Source: Bradyrhizobium paxllaeri | Lineage (GTDB): Bacteria; Pseudomonadota; Alphaproteobacteria; Rhizobiales; Xanthobacteraceae | NCBI RefSeq assembly: GCF_001693515.2 | Contig: NZ_CP042968.1 | Location: 6,882,001 to 6,946,000, forward strand | Direction of reading: 5' to 3' | DNA length: 64,000 nucleotides | Part shown: positions 46,813-55,271 of the stretch, in pieces | Numbering within the stretch: position 1 is the first letter of the stretch | Layout: every line of letters starts with the position of its first letter | The notes under the pieces: generated by a model | What the model was told of the DNA's origin: nothing | What the model saw: the letters and a program-made list of their open reading frames with translations, nothing else | Database searches by the model: none | Translations under genes and position numbers: made by a program

Positions 46813-47153
46813 GACGATCCCCATCCACCTTCTAGACAGTCCCGCTCCGGCCCCCCGGGGCAAACGATAAGCGACTGCGGCCAAATGTCTTAACGCAGTC
46901 ACACAGTGGGCTGAGGGGGCCATTGTCGTGAAGCAAAAAAGTCAAGCAGCAGCCGCCTTTTTAGGCATTCTGGCCGTTTCGATAAACGTTGTCCGCGTGT
47001 GTTGCATTCTCACAACAATTTTGTGGGTCTCGCGCTTGTCAGCGCGATGTTTGGAACGGGAAAAGGCGACGCCCGGCGACACACCGCAGAGCGCCTTCTT
47101 CCGAATCAACCTCCCCGTGAAAGTACGGTCTGTGGCGCCTCGCCGAGTCCACG
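46813..47153. other. Intergenic region upstream of the porin gene
   Basis: About 340 bases between the porin start and the terminator of the lysine-rich gene. It presumably contains the porin promoter. A plus-strand frame from 46928 with a hydrophobic start exists, but it runs through the terminator at 47154 and is not accepted. No repeats seen. Confidence 0.5.
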
Positions 47154-47184
47154 AAAAAGGCCGCAGCGCTGACGCTGCGGCCTT
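47154..47184 (-). terminator. Intrinsic terminator of the lysine-rich gene
   Basis: AAGGCCGCAGCG at 47157-47168 pairs perfectly with CGCTGCGGCCTT at 47173-47184 across a 4-base loop. The minus-strand T run is the complement of 47154-47158. Confidence 0.92.
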
Positions 47185-47215
47185 ACGAAAATTCAAGCCC
47201 CTGACAGGCGGCCGT

Positions 47216-47575
47216 CTAGTTGTGATCGCCGCCGTTGGATGAGCCGGCGGCCCAAGAGGGATTGGACGGTTCCGGGCTAGCCCAGCTCGCCGCCGGAGCG
47301 GGCGCGGGTTCCGGCTCGGGAGCCGGCATCGGCTCCGGCTTGGGAGCAGCGGGCTTCCTGGCAGCTGCCTTCTTTTTCTTCGCCGGGCTCTTCTTGGCGG
47401 CCTTCTTCGGCGCAGCCTTTGATTTCTTCGCAGCCTTCTTGGCCGATTTCTTTGCGGTCTTCTTCGCAGCCTTCTTCGCCGATTTCTTCGCGGCCTTCTT
47501 CGCGGATTTCTTCTTCGCCACTACGGCCTTCTTGGCCTTTTTAGCTTTCTTGGCCTTCTTACTCTTCTTCGCCAT
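47216..47575 (-). CDS. Lysine/alanine-rich histone H1-like protein
   Basis: 119 residues, ATG at 47575 after AGGAGG. Residues 2 to about 75 are repeats of KKSAKKAAKK and KKAKKAKKA type, as in histone H1 C-terminal tails, AlgP and HctB-like bacterial proteins. The rest is Pro/Ala/Glu-rich (PKPEPMPAPEPEPAPAP) and ends GSSNGGDHN. No globular domain. It should bind DNA or RNA nonspecifically and help compact the nucleoid, as inference. Directly repeated motifs lie upstream at 47625-47655. Confidence 0.82.
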   Translation of the reverse strand: MAKKSKKAKKAKKAKKAVVAKKKSAKKAAKKSAKKAAKKTAKKSAKKAAKKSKAAPKKAAKKSPAKKKKAAARKPAAPKPEPMPAPEPEPAPAPAASWASPEPSNPSWAAGSSNGGDHN

Positions 47576-47624
47576 CTGGTCCTCCTGTTGACGCTGTCCA
47601 TGTCTGTCGAGCGCTTCGAATAGT

Positions 47625-47655
47625 CCTGTTCGGACAGTCTCCTGTTCGGACAGTC
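47625..47655. repeat. Two tandem 15-bp direct repeats upstream of the lysine-rich gene
   Basis: CCTGTTCGGACAGTC at 47625-47639 and again at 47641-47655, a 16-bp period. Each copy contains the near-palindrome CTGTTCGGACAG. They lie 50-80 bases before the lysine-rich gene start, where a regulator could bind. Confidence 0.6.
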
Positions 47656-47826
47656 CTGGGCCAGACCGGGGCGACACTTCTTCTGAAGTGTCCTCCCGCT
47701 CCATCCCACTATCAGGACACGATCTCCGGGCAGACATTTTCGCGTCTGTCCTGGTGAAGAACCGGACCCAACCGGCGCCCCCGGTGCAGGACAGGCTCTT
47801 CCAGATCATGCCCGTAGGCTGATCGA

Positions 47827-49152
47827 TCAATTCAATCCTGTTAACGATCCAGGCTTTGGACCTCCCGTCGCCCAATCGAGAAGCTCAATCGTGTGCACCA
47901 CAGGAACTGACGTACCGCCGGCAATCTGAACCATGCATCCAATATTGCCTGCAGCGATCATGTCCGGTTTGACTGTCGCAATGTTGGCGACCTTTCGATC
48001 GCGCAACCTGCTTGCAATGTCAGGCTGGAGAATGTTGTAGGTCCCCGCCGAACCGCAACACAAATGGCTCTCGGGCACATCTTTCACCACGAATCCATTC
48101 TTGGAAAGCAATTCTTTCGGAAGGCCTGTGATTTTCTGTCCATGCTGTAGCGAACACGCCGAGTGATAGGCGATTGTGACGTCGCCTTTTTGCGTCGTTG
48201 GCACGAGCGCGATGCCACTGAGAAACTCGGTGATATCCTTTGCCAGCGCGGAGATTTGCGCTGCGGGAGCAGCGTATTCGCGATCCTCGCGCAGCATGAA
48301 ACCATAGTCCTTGATGACCGTGCCGCAGCCCGATGTGGTGATCAGGATGGCGTCGAGGCCGCCTTGTTCCGCTTCCTTTTTCCACACATTGATGTTGGCG
48401 CGGGCCCGCGCCAGCGCGTCACCGTCCTGCCCGAGGTGATGGGTTAGCGCGCCGCAGCATTGCTCGTCCCGGACCAGGACGACCTCGATGCCATGGCGGG
48501 TCAGGAGATTGATGGCGGCCTGGTTGATGCGCGGCGCCAGCACCTGCTGGGCGCAGCCCTGCAGCAGCGCGACCCGCCCGCGCTTCTCGCCCTCGGCCGG
48601 AAACACGCTGCCGCCCGAGGGCCCCGGCGCCGGCAGGCTTTTCGGCGCGAGCGCCAGCATCGCCTTGATCCGCCGCAACAGGCCGGGCGTCGCCGCCGCC
48701 TTTGGCGCAGGCAACAAGGCTGCGAACGGCCGGACGAGCCGCGCCATGATCATGCTGGCGCGAAACAGGTTGGGCCGCGGCAGCACCAGCGCCAGCACCG
48801 CGCGCAGGGCCCGCTCAGGCAGCGGCCGCGAATAATCCTTCTCGATCCGCACCCGCGCCTGATCGACCAGGTGCATGTAGTGCACACCTGAGGGACAGGT
48901 GGTCATGCAGGCAAGGCAGGAGAGGCAGCGGTCGATATGCTTGACCACCTCCGCCGTCGGCGGCTTGTCCTTTTCCAGCATCTCCTTGATCAGGTAGATG
49001 CGCCCGCGCGGGCTATCGAGCTCGTCGCCGAGCAGCACATAGGTCGGACAGGTCGCGGTGCAGAAGCCGCAATGCACGCAGGCGCGCAGGATCTTGTCGG
49101 CTACGGCGATATCGGGGTCGGCGAGTTGGGCGAGTGAGAATTCGGTTTTCAT
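47827..49152 (-). CDS. glcF: Glycolate oxidase iron-sulfur subunit GlcF
   Basis: 441 residues from the ATG at 49152. Two ferredoxin-type 4Fe-4S motifs are at Cys25, 28, 31, 35 and Cys76, 79, 82, 86. Two CCG domains follow (EQCCGALTHHLG and SHLCCGSAGTYN). It passes electrons from the flavin subunits GlcD and GlcE to the quinone pool when glycolate is oxidised to glyoxylate. Its start overlaps the glcE stop by 4 bases. Confidence 0.95.
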   Translation of the reverse strand: MKTEFSLAQLADPDIAVADKILRACVHCGFCTATCPTYVLLGDELDSPRGRIYLIKEMLEKDKPPTAEVVKHIDRCLSCLACMTTCPSGVHYMHLVDQARVRIEKDYSRPLPERALRAVLALVLPRPNLFRASMIMARLVRPFAALLPAPKAAATPGLLRRIKAMLALAPKSLPAPGPSGGSVFPAEGEKRGRVALLQGCAQQVLAPRINQAAINLLTRHGIEVVLVRDEQCCGALTHHLGQDGDALARARANINVWKKEAEQGGLDAILITTSGCGTVIKDYGFMLREDREYAAPAAQISALAKDITEFLSGIALVPTTQKGDVTIAYHSACSLQHGQKITGLPKELLSKNGFVVKDVPESHLCCGSAGTYNILQPDIASRLRDRKVANIATVKPDMIAAGNIGCMVQIAGGTSVPVVHTIELLDWATGGPKPGSLTGLN

Positions 49153-50414
49153 GTCGCTGATGTCAGCAGCATCCGGCCGCGGTTGAGGATGATCTTGGGA
49201 TCGAAGCTGTGGCGCACGCGCTCGCTCAGGGCGGCGATGCCGGGGGCCAGCGGATGGAAGACGTCGACTTTCTGCCTGACCTGTTCGGACGCCCGGATCA
49301 ACGCTGCGTGGCCGCCGGCCGCCTCGACGCGTGCTCGCACCAACGCGGCCTGCGCATCCGGCTTGGGCGGCAGCGCCGTCCAGATCAGGCCGCCACCCCA
49401 ATCATAGATCACGTCGCCCCCGGTCTCGCGGGCCAGTGCCTGGCCGAGCGCGCCGCCGGAAGCCGGCGGACAGACGATCCGCCACACCGGCCAGGCGCCG
49501 AGCGAGCCTCCGGCTGCAAACGGCTCAACATCGCGGAGGGCGCTCCAGACCGTCGCCGAGGCAGCATCCTGCAGCGTGTCCACGGCCCCGAACGGCGTCA
49601 GCGTCTTCGCCAGTGACGCGGCGCGATCCGCGACCGAGGCCGCGATGCCTTCGAGCCGCAACAGGGTCACCGCCCGCCCCTGCGCCGCAATCCCCGCAAG
49701 TGCCCCCGTCGCGGGCCGGAACGCCTGATAGGGCAGATGCGCCGCGCCCGAGACGTCGTAGGGCGAGCCGAGTGCCGCGGTCATCGCCCGGTTCGCGGCG
49801 ACATCGTCGAGCCCTGAGAGCACCAGCGTGCGCTCAGTCTCAGGCTTCGGCATCACCTTGAGCGTGACTTCCGTCATCACCGCCAGCGTGCCCCACGATC
49901 CCGTCAAGAGTTTGCAGAGATCGTAGCCGGTGACGTTCTTCACCACCCTGCCCCCGGTCTTGAAACTGTCGCCGAAGCCGGACACCGCATGGGCGCCGAG
50001 GAGGTGATCGCGTGCGCCGCCGGCCCGGATGCGGCGAGGACCGGCCAGCCCCGCGCCGATCATGCCGCCGACGGTCCCACTGCCCGATGCACCAAGCAGG
50101 GACGACGTGTCCATCGGCTCGAAGGCGAATTGCTGGTTCTTGGAATCGATCAGCGACTGCACATCGGCGAGCGGCGCGCCCGATTGCACCATGATGATCA
50201 GCTCGTTCGGCTCGTAGGAGATGACCGCATTGAGCGCGGAGACGTCGAGCACGGCGTTGGTCGCCATCGGATGACCGATGGCGCGCCTGGTGCCGTGGCC
50301 GATGATCTCCAGCGGCTGCTCGCTGGCGATCGCCGCGCGCACCACCTCTTCGACGTCCTTGGCGTCACGTACTTTCAGGGTGTCCACGCTTTCAAACCCG
50401 ATCTCTGCTGTCAT
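49149..50414 (-). CDS. glcE: Glycolate oxidase FAD-binding subunit GlcE
   Basis: 421 residues from the ATG at 50414. The FAD_binding_4 domain is shorter than that of GlcD: IIGHGTRRAIGHP, SSLLGASGSGTVGGMIGAGL and GGRVVKNVTGYDLCKLLTGS. Ends RHSFDPKIILNRGRM as usual. The preferred start is just downstream of a hairpin-forming repeat that contains the AAGGCGG ribosome binding site. Second gene of glcDEF. Confidence 0.95.
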   Translation of the reverse strand: MTAEIGFESVDTLKVRDAKDVEEVVRAAIASEQPLEIIGHGTRRAIGHPMATNAVLDVSALNAVISYEPNELIIMVQSGAPLADVQSLIDSKNQQFAFEPMDTSSLLGASGSGTVGGMIGAGLAGPRRIRAGGARDHLLGAHAVSGFGDSFKTGGRVVKNVTGYDLCKLLTGSWGTLAVMTEVTLKVMPKPETERTLVLSGLDDVAANRAMTAALGSPYDVSGAAHLPYQAFRPATGALAGIAAQGRAVTLLRLEGIAASVADRAASLAKTLTPFGAVDTLQDAASATVWSALRDVEPFAAGGSLGAWPVWRIVCPPASGGALGQALARETGGDVIYDWGGGLIWTALPPKPDAQAALVRARVEAAGGHAALIRASEQVRQKVDVFHPLAPGIAALSERVRHSFDPKIILNRGRMLLTSAT

Positions 50415-50415
50415 C

Positions 50416-50526
50416 GTCCGCCTTGTGCGCAATTGCGCACTGGAGCGGACGATCCAGTAACCTCTGCCGCCGAGTTAAGCCTTGATGGCACAGCGTACTG
50501 GATGCCCCGCCTTCGCGGGGTACGAC
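50416..50526. repeat. Palindromic repeat between glcD and glcE
   Basis: GTCCGC at 50416-50421 pairs with GCGGAC at 50445-50450 around the perfect 14-base palindrome TGCGCAATTGCGCA (50426-50439). GATCCAGTA...GTACTGGAT boxes and a CCCCGCCTTCGCGGGG hairpin follow, as in the elements at 4995 and 21655. On the minus strand the last hairpin arm carries the glcE ribosome binding site. Confidence 0.8.
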
Positions 50527-50552
50527 GACGGGAAACTTGGTCAGCTTCATCA

Positions 50553-52046
50553 CTAAAATCTCGGAATATCGGGAAATGCCAGCTTGCCGGCATGCACATG
50601 CATGCGGCCAAGTTCGGCGCAGCGGTGCAGCGTCGGAAAGACCTTGCCGGGGTTGAGCAGGCCCTGCGCGTCGAAGGCGCATTTCAGGCGCTGCTGCTGG
50701 TTGAGGTCGATCTCGCTAAACATTTCCGGCATCAGGTCGCGCTTCTCGATACCGACGCCATGTTCGCCGGTGAGCACGCCGCCGAATTCGACGCAGGCGC
50801 GCAGGATGTCTGCGCCGAAGGCTTCGGCGCGCTCGATCTCGCCGGGCTTGTTGGCGTCGTAGAGGATCAGCGGATGCAGGTTGCCGTCGCCGGCGTGAAA
50901 CACGTTGGCGACGCCGAGCTGGTATTTCTCCGAGAGGTCGCGAATGCGCGCCAGCGCCTTCGGCAGCGCGCCGCGCGGGATGGTGCCGTCCATGCAGAGA
51001 TAGTCGGGCGATATCCGGCCGACCGCGGGGAATGCCGCCTTGCGGCCGGCCCAGAACAGGTTGCGTTCGGCCTCCGACGTCGAGATCTGCAAGGTGACGG
51101 AACCGCAGCCCTTGGCGATCGCCTCGACCCGGGTGATCAGCTCGTCGACCTCGATTTTCGGACCGTCGAGTTCGATGATGAGGAGCGCCTCGACATCGAG
51201 CGGATAGCCGGCATGGACAAAAGCCTCAGCAGCGTGGATCGCAGGCTTGTCCATCATCTCCATCCCGCCGGGAATGATGCCGGCGCCGATGATGGCAGCC
51301 ACGCATTCGCCGGCGGCCTCGACCTCGGCGAAGCCGACCATCAATGCCCGCGCCGTCTCCGGCTTCTGCAGGATGCGCACCGTGATTTCGGTGATGACGC
51401 CGAGCAGCCCTTCCGAGCCGGTGATGATGCCCATCAAATCGTAGCCTGAATTCTCCGCGGCCTTGCCGCCGATCCGCAAAATCTCGCCGGACATCAGCAC
51501 GATCTCGCAGCCGAGCACGTTGTTGGTGGTCATGCCGTATTTCAGGCAATGCACGCCGCCGGAATTTTCGGCGACATTGCCGCCGATCGAGCAGGCAATC
51601 TGCGACGACGGATCGGGCGCGTAGTAGAAGCCGGCATGCGCCACCGCCTGGCTGATGGCAAGGTTGGTGACCCCGGGCTCGGTCACCACCACGCGGTTGT
51701 CGAAATCGATCTCGCGGATGCGCTTGAACTTGCCAAGCCCCAGCAGCACGCCGTCCACCAGCGGCAGCGCGCCGCCGGACAGCGAGGTGCCGGAGCCGCG
51801 CGGCACCACCTTGATGCCGTGCTCGAAGCAGTATTTCAGGACCTGCGAGACCTGCTCGGTGGTGTCGGGCAGCACCACGACCATCGGGGGTTGCCGATAG
51901 GCGGTGAGGCCGTCGGACTCATAGACCTGCATTTCGGCTGCGCTGTCGATCACGCCCTCGCCTGGCACGATCGCGCGCAACGCCGCCACGATTTCGGCGC
52001 GACGGCCAAGAACCGCCTGATCTGCAGCCGGCATCATGATGGCCAT
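50553..52046 (-). CDS. glcD: Glycolate oxidase catalytic FAD subunit GlcD
   Basis: 497 residues. VVPRGSGTSLSGGALPLVDG (FAD pyrophosphate loop), SIGGNVAENSGGVHCLKYG and the C-terminal GVLTGEHGVGIEKRDLM and LLNPGKVFP motifs identify GlcD. It oxidises glycolate, and often D-lactate, to the 2-oxo acid at the inner membrane with GlcE and GlcF. First gene of the operon, divergent from a cytochrome c gene. A nearby lactate/glycolate-type permease (41493) could supply substrate. Confidence 0.95.
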   Translation of the reverse strand: MAIMMPAADQAVLGRRAEIVAALRAIVPGEGVIDSAAEMQVYESDGLTAYRQPPMVVVLPDTTEQVSQVLKYCFEHGIKVVPRGSGTSLSGGALPLVDGVLLGLGKFKRIREIDFDNRVVVTEPGVTNLAISQAVAHAGFYYAPDPSSQIACSIGGNVAENSGGVHCLKYGMTTNNVLGCEIVLMSGEILRIGGKAAENSGYDLMGIITGSEGLLGVITEITVRILQKPETARALMVGFAEVEAAGECVAAIIGAGIIPGGMEMMDKPAIHAAEAFVHAGYPLDVEALLIIELDGPKIEVDELITRVEAIAKGCGSVTLQISTSEAERNLFWAGRKAAFPAVGRISPDYLCMDGTIPRGALPKALARIRDLSEKYQLGVANVFHAGDGNLHPLILYDANKPGEIERAEAFGADILRACVEFGGVLTGEHGVGIEKRDLMPEMFSEIDLNQQQRLKCAFDAQGLLNPGKVFPTLHRCAELGRMHVHAGKLAFPDIPRF

Positions 52047-52274
52047 GCGTGTCCCTCCAACCCTCGCGAACCAACGATTTATGATGGCAAATCAAGCACG
52101 TCTACCAAGGTTTGGGTAGGTTATCCGAAGGTTGCATTGCGGCGCGTCAAACATCAGTTCTCTCTGGGACAAGTCGGCAATGGTGAAACCTGTCAAGGTT
52201 TCGTGGCTTGTCCAATCCAAGCGGGCCTGCCACAAGGAATCCGCCTCCCCCTGGGAAGAAACGAAGAGCACCAC

Positions 52275-52667
52275 ATGAAAACATCGACTTTGAGCGCGCT
52301 GGTTGTCGTTACCTCATTGGCCGCGGCGCCGGGCGCGCTGGCGCAGGACGCTGCCGCCGGCAAGACCTCGTTCAACAAATGCCTGGCCTGCCACGCCATC
52401 GGCGACGGCGCCAAGAACAAGGTCGGCCCGGTGCTGAACGGGCTCGACGGCCGCAAGTCCGGCACTGTCGAAGGCTATTCCTATTCGGAAGCCAACAAGA
52501 ATTCCGGCATTACCTGGAACAAGGATGTATTCCTCGAGTACATCAAGGACCCCAAGGCAAAGATCCCCGGCACCAAGATGATCTTCGCCGGCATCAAGAA
52601 CGAGAAAGAGGCCGGCGACCTCTGGGCCTATGTCTCCTCGTTCGACAAGGACGGCAAGACCAAATAA
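52275..52667 (+). CDS. Periplasmic class I cytochrome c (c2-like)
   Basis: 130 residues from the ATG at 52275. A signal peptide ends at about ALAQD. One heme is attached at CLACH (Cys36, Cys39, His40), and Met102 in GTKMIFAG is the likely sixth ligand. The pattern KVGPVLNGLDGRKSGTVEGY and FLEYIKDPKAKIPGTKM is that of cytochrome c2/c550 electron carriers. Divergent from glcD, but a functional link is not shown. Confidence 0.93.
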   Translation: MKTSTLSALVVVTSLAAAPGALAQDAAAGKTSFNKCLACHAIGDGAKNKVGPVLNGLDGRKSGTVEGYSYSEANKNSGITWNKDVFLEYIKDPKAKIPGTKMIFAGIKNEKEAGDLWAYVSSFDKDGKTK

Positions 52668-52728
52668 GGCCGGGCCTCACGGTTCTCCCGGCGATGCACG
52701 GCATCGTCCGCAGACGCGTCTACTTTCC

Positions 52729-52815
52729 GTCATGGCCGGGCTTGTCCCGGCCATCCACGTCTTTCTTGCTTGCTGAAGCAAAGACGTGGATGCCCAGCAC
52801 AAGGCCGGGCATGAC
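52729..52815. repeat. GTCATGGCCGGGC palindromic repeat
   Basis: GTCATGGCCGGGCTTGTCCC at the left and AAGGCCGGGCATGAC at the right, with inner arms CCACGTCTTTC and AAAGACGTGG. It is in the convergent junction between the cytochrome c and the small ABM-like gene. Confidence 0.87.
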
Positions 52816-52854
52816 GAGCGGATGTACCATGCCCTTGCGGCCGCACTCGCCCCA

Positions 52855-53148
52855 TCAAGCCAGCGTATGCACGATCACCGGCCCCGCCATGGCAGTGGCC
52901 GGCCCCGTCAACAGCGGCGCAAGATCGTGCTCGATCCATGCCAGCGCGCGCTTGTTGGATTCTTCGGCGGCTGCAAAGTTATTGAACAGGCTGATCGCGA
53001 TCACCGTGTCATCAGGCGCATAGACCACGTAATAGCCCATGAAGCCCTCGACCCCGCTGATGACGGGGATCGCACCCTCCTTGATCCGGCGTGTCAGTTC
53101 TTCGGCCTTGCCGGCCTTGGCCTTGCCCTGACGAATGGCGGCGTACAT
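52855..53148 (-). CDS. Small dimeric alpha/beta-barrel (ABM-like) protein
   Basis: 97 residues from the ATG at 53148 (GGGAGA upstream). MYAAIRQGKAKAGKAEELTR, ISGVEGFMGYYVVYAPDDTV and ISLFNNFAAAEESNKRALAW have the strand-helix-strand order of antibiotic-biosynthesis-monooxygenase-type ferredoxin-like folds. No catalytic residues can be named. Function unknown; probably a cytoplasmic dimer. Confidence 0.72.
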   Translation of the reverse strand: MYAAIRQGKAKAGKAEELTRRIKEGAIPVISGVEGFMGYYVVYAPDDTVIAISLFNNFAAAEESNKRALAWIEHDLAPLLTGPATAMAGPVIVHTLA

Positions 53149-53190
53149 GGGGCTCTCCCTCGAAGGTCGGCTGCCCGATATCGCAACTCC

Positions 53191-53320
53191 TAGAGCGTGA
53201 TGACTTTTCTTCGAATCGTCATCCCGCTCTATCTCTTTGATTGGAGCATGATCTCCGCGCAAACGCGTTCCGCGTTTGTCGCGAGGGAAAACCGGTACCC
53301 ACTTTTCCGGATCATGCTCC
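53191..53320. repeat. GAGCATGATC...GATCATGCTC interspersed repeat
   Basis: Two inverted pairs: TAGAGCGTGATGA with TCATCCCGCTCTA (53191-53230) and GGAGCATGATC with GATCATGCTCC (53243-53320). The second loop contains AAACGCGTTCCGCGTTT and AAACCGGTACCCACTTTTCC. Degenerate relatives are at 38760-38836 and about 35715-35768. Confidence 0.8.
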
Positions 53321-53445
53321 AAAGCTTCATCCGCGGCGGGACGAGCAGCGGAATCCCGCGCGCACCAATCGTAGCTCATCCGAAGCCGTCAGGCACGCAC
53401 GGTCTCATCGTCCTCGATGGCGCAAAAATCGGATTCCCGGACGGC

Positions 53446-54435
53446 TCAATGGGCCGCCGCTGTCGCGCTCGGCACCGCCGCAGATATCATCGCCTCGACC
53501 TCGGCAATGACGAGATCGGGAACCGCTTGCTGGATCATGTGGCCGACACCCGGCAGCACCGTCAGTTTCACGTTCGGCACAGTTGCCGCGAACGGCCGTG
53601 AATGCCGGTCGGTCGACACCGTCTTGTCGGCATCGCCGGTGATGATGGTGACGGGCGCCTCGATCGCGCCGTAGCGCGGCGCCTGCTCGGCCACCGCCGC
53701 TTTCAGCGTCACCAGATCGCGCGCATTGGCGATGAATTCGCGCGGGCGCAGCAACAGCGGCGTGGCGGTGTTTTTGACAAAACCGTCCGGCATGGTTTGC
53801 GGCAGGAACACGCCCCGCGCGCCCGGCTCCGCCAGCAGGAGGCCGAGCGGCAGCGTGATGGTGTAGGCGAACAGCGGGCCGATCACAGGCGTGGCAATCA
53901 GCCTGTTGTAGCGCCCGACGCCGCCGGGCCACGGATAGGCCACCGGGGCCAGCATCAGAAGGCCGGCGACGGTTTGTGGGTAATCCAGCGCGATCCGCGC
54001 CCCCAGCGCACCGGCCCAGGAATGCACCACAAAGATCGCCTCCCCGACGCCGAGTTTGGCCAGCGCCTCGGCGATCATGCGGGCCTGAATTTCGGGCGTG
54101 GAGTCCTCGAGCCGGGCGCGGGTGCTCCAGCCATGACCGGGGCGGTCGATCAGGATCACGCGGTGCTTCCTGGCCAACAGTTCCCCGACCGGCTGCCGCA
54201 TCACTTCGAGGTTGGAACTCGCGCCATGCAGCATCACGACCGGCGGACCGGCCGCATCGCGCGGACCGATATCGAGGATATGGAGGGCTCCGCCCGCCAC
54301 CTCGACCATCCTGCCCTGGGGCGGGTGGGCTCGCTGTGCGAGAAAGACGCCGATTTGCGTGACCAGCGCCAGCACCGCCAGCGCAGCCACTGCAATCACC
54401 ACCACCATCTGATATTTCCGACTGATCTTTTGCAC
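53446..54435 (-). CDS. Membrane-anchored alpha/beta hydrolase
   Basis: 329 residues. An N-terminal helix (MVVVIAVAALAVLALVTQIG) anchors it in the inner membrane or acts as an uncleaved signal. The hydrolase core has VVMLHGASSN, LIDRPGHGWS, the elbow VVHSWAGALG with the nucleophile Ser, TGDADKTVS (acid) and GVGHMIQQ (His), a complete triad. It is close to lipase or haloperoxidase-like esterases; the substrate is unknown. The apparent start is GTG at 54435; an ATG at 54408 is possible. Confidence 0.85.
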   Translation of the reverse strand: MQKISRKYQMVVVIAVAALAVLALVTQIGVFLAQRAHPPQGRMVEVAGGALHILDIGPRDAAGPPVVMLHGASSNLEVMRQPVGELLARKHRVILIDRPGHGWSTRARLEDSTPEIQARMIAEALAKLGVGEAIFVVHSWAGALGARIALDYPQTVAGLLMLAPVAYPWPGGVGRYNRLIATPVIGPLFAYTITLPLGLLLAEPGARGVFLPQTMPDGFVKNTATPLLLRPREFIANARDLVTLKAAVAEQAPRYGAIEAPVTIITGDADKTVSTDRHSRPFAATVPNVKLTVLPGVGHMIQQAVPDLVIAEVEAMISAAVPSATAAAH

Positions 54436-54478
54436 CTGCGAGCTACGACTCGGGCCGGCGCAGGTTTCGAAGGTTGTG

Positions 54479-54498
54479 CACAGGAGGACGATCCTGTG
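54479..54498. promoter_or_regulatory. Candidate operator palindrome
   Basis: CACAGGA and TCCTGTG form a perfect 7-bp inverted repeat with a 6-base spacer, 44 bases upstream of the hydrolase start and in the shared divergent region with the small gene at 54664. It is a possible regulator site; no regulator is recognised nearby. Confidence 0.35.
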
Positions 54499-54663
54499 GA
54501 TAGCGGGGTCATACTGACGTCATCGACAGATTTGTACAGTGACGTTGCCACTTTCGCCATGTGTGCGCGTGCCTGATTGGGGGTAGCCGGGCGCCTTACC
54601 CAACATCCACAGGAACAGGGCCGCTCACTACAAATTGTTCCAGCGTACATCGGAGGAATGCCC

Positions 54664-54843
54664 ATGATTTCCGACGCAAGCGAAGCCGCCATCGATCAGA
54701 TCGTAGCGAGTTGCAATGGCGACATCCGCGGCGCACTCAAGGCGCTGTTGCGGGTCAACGAGCAGCTTGAGACGGAATTGGCGCAAATCTACGCGGCAGT
54801 CGGCCTCGATAGTCTCGCCCGCGGCAGCAACGCCGTACACTAG
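54664..54843 (+). CDS. Small conserved helical protein of unknown function
   Basis: 59 residues. The ATG at 54664 is 7 bases after GGAGG; the ATG at 54658 is too close. The sequence ISDASEAAIDQIVASCNGDI, ALKALLRVNEQLETELAQIY is all helical with a UBA-like CNGDIRGALKALL pattern. Similar short proteins are common in rhizobia. No membrane segment. Function unknown. Confidence 0.65.
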   Translation: MISDASEAAIDQIVASCNGDIRGALKALLRVNEQLETELAQIYAAVGLDSLARGSNAVH

Positions 54844-54889
54844 AGCTTTGGGCCGCCGCGTTTCCTGACGCGAAACGGCCCGGAAATGG

Positions 54890-55171
54890 CTAGTCGGATT
54901 CTTTCTCGTCGTCCTGCGTGCTCGCGGGCGGTTCTTGCACCGCCGGACATTGGGGGATGGTCGAACGGGCCAGCTTGGCGTCGCTGCGCGACTGGTAGGG
55001 TCCGGTTCCGAACCAGATGTTCCCGCCGACCTGGGCGTTGATCACGGGATTGCTCGTCACAATCTCGCATTTGCCGGTGGCTTGGTCGCCAACCACCCAA
55101 TAGCCGCCTTGTGCCAAAGCGCAGGTTTCGGCCGCGACGATTATCGCGCCGGCCAGCAGCAATGATTTCAT
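54890..55171 (-). CDS. Small exported protein of unknown function
   Basis: 93 residues. A signal peptide (MKSLLLAGAIIVAAETCALAQ) is followed by GGYWVVGDQATGKCEIVTSN, WFGTGPYQSRSDAKLARST and an acidic tail. A YWVVG...C...F/WFGTGPY...DA pattern recurs in small exported rhizobial proteins. Single gene, divergent from nothing obvious, with 100 bases to the TPR gene upstream. Function unknown. Confidence 0.68.
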   Translation of the reverse strand: MKSLLLAGAIIVAAETCALAQGGYWVVGDQATGKCEIVTSNPVINAQVGGNIWFGTGPYQSRSDAKLARSTIPQCPAVQEPPASTQDDEKESD

Positions 55172-55271
55172 GGCTCGCTCCTGTCACGCAGTCAGCCAGC
55201 AAAAGCGCTTTGGCGGGCGCTGCGTTCCTGCCTGAAATAAATCCTCGGAAATCAGGGTTAACCGCGAGAGT

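Noticed and set aside
46928..47242. 104-codon plus-strand frame with a hydrophobic start
   Set aside because: It reads straight through the terminator of the lysine-rich gene and into that gene's 3' end, and the C-terminal part has no protein-like pattern.
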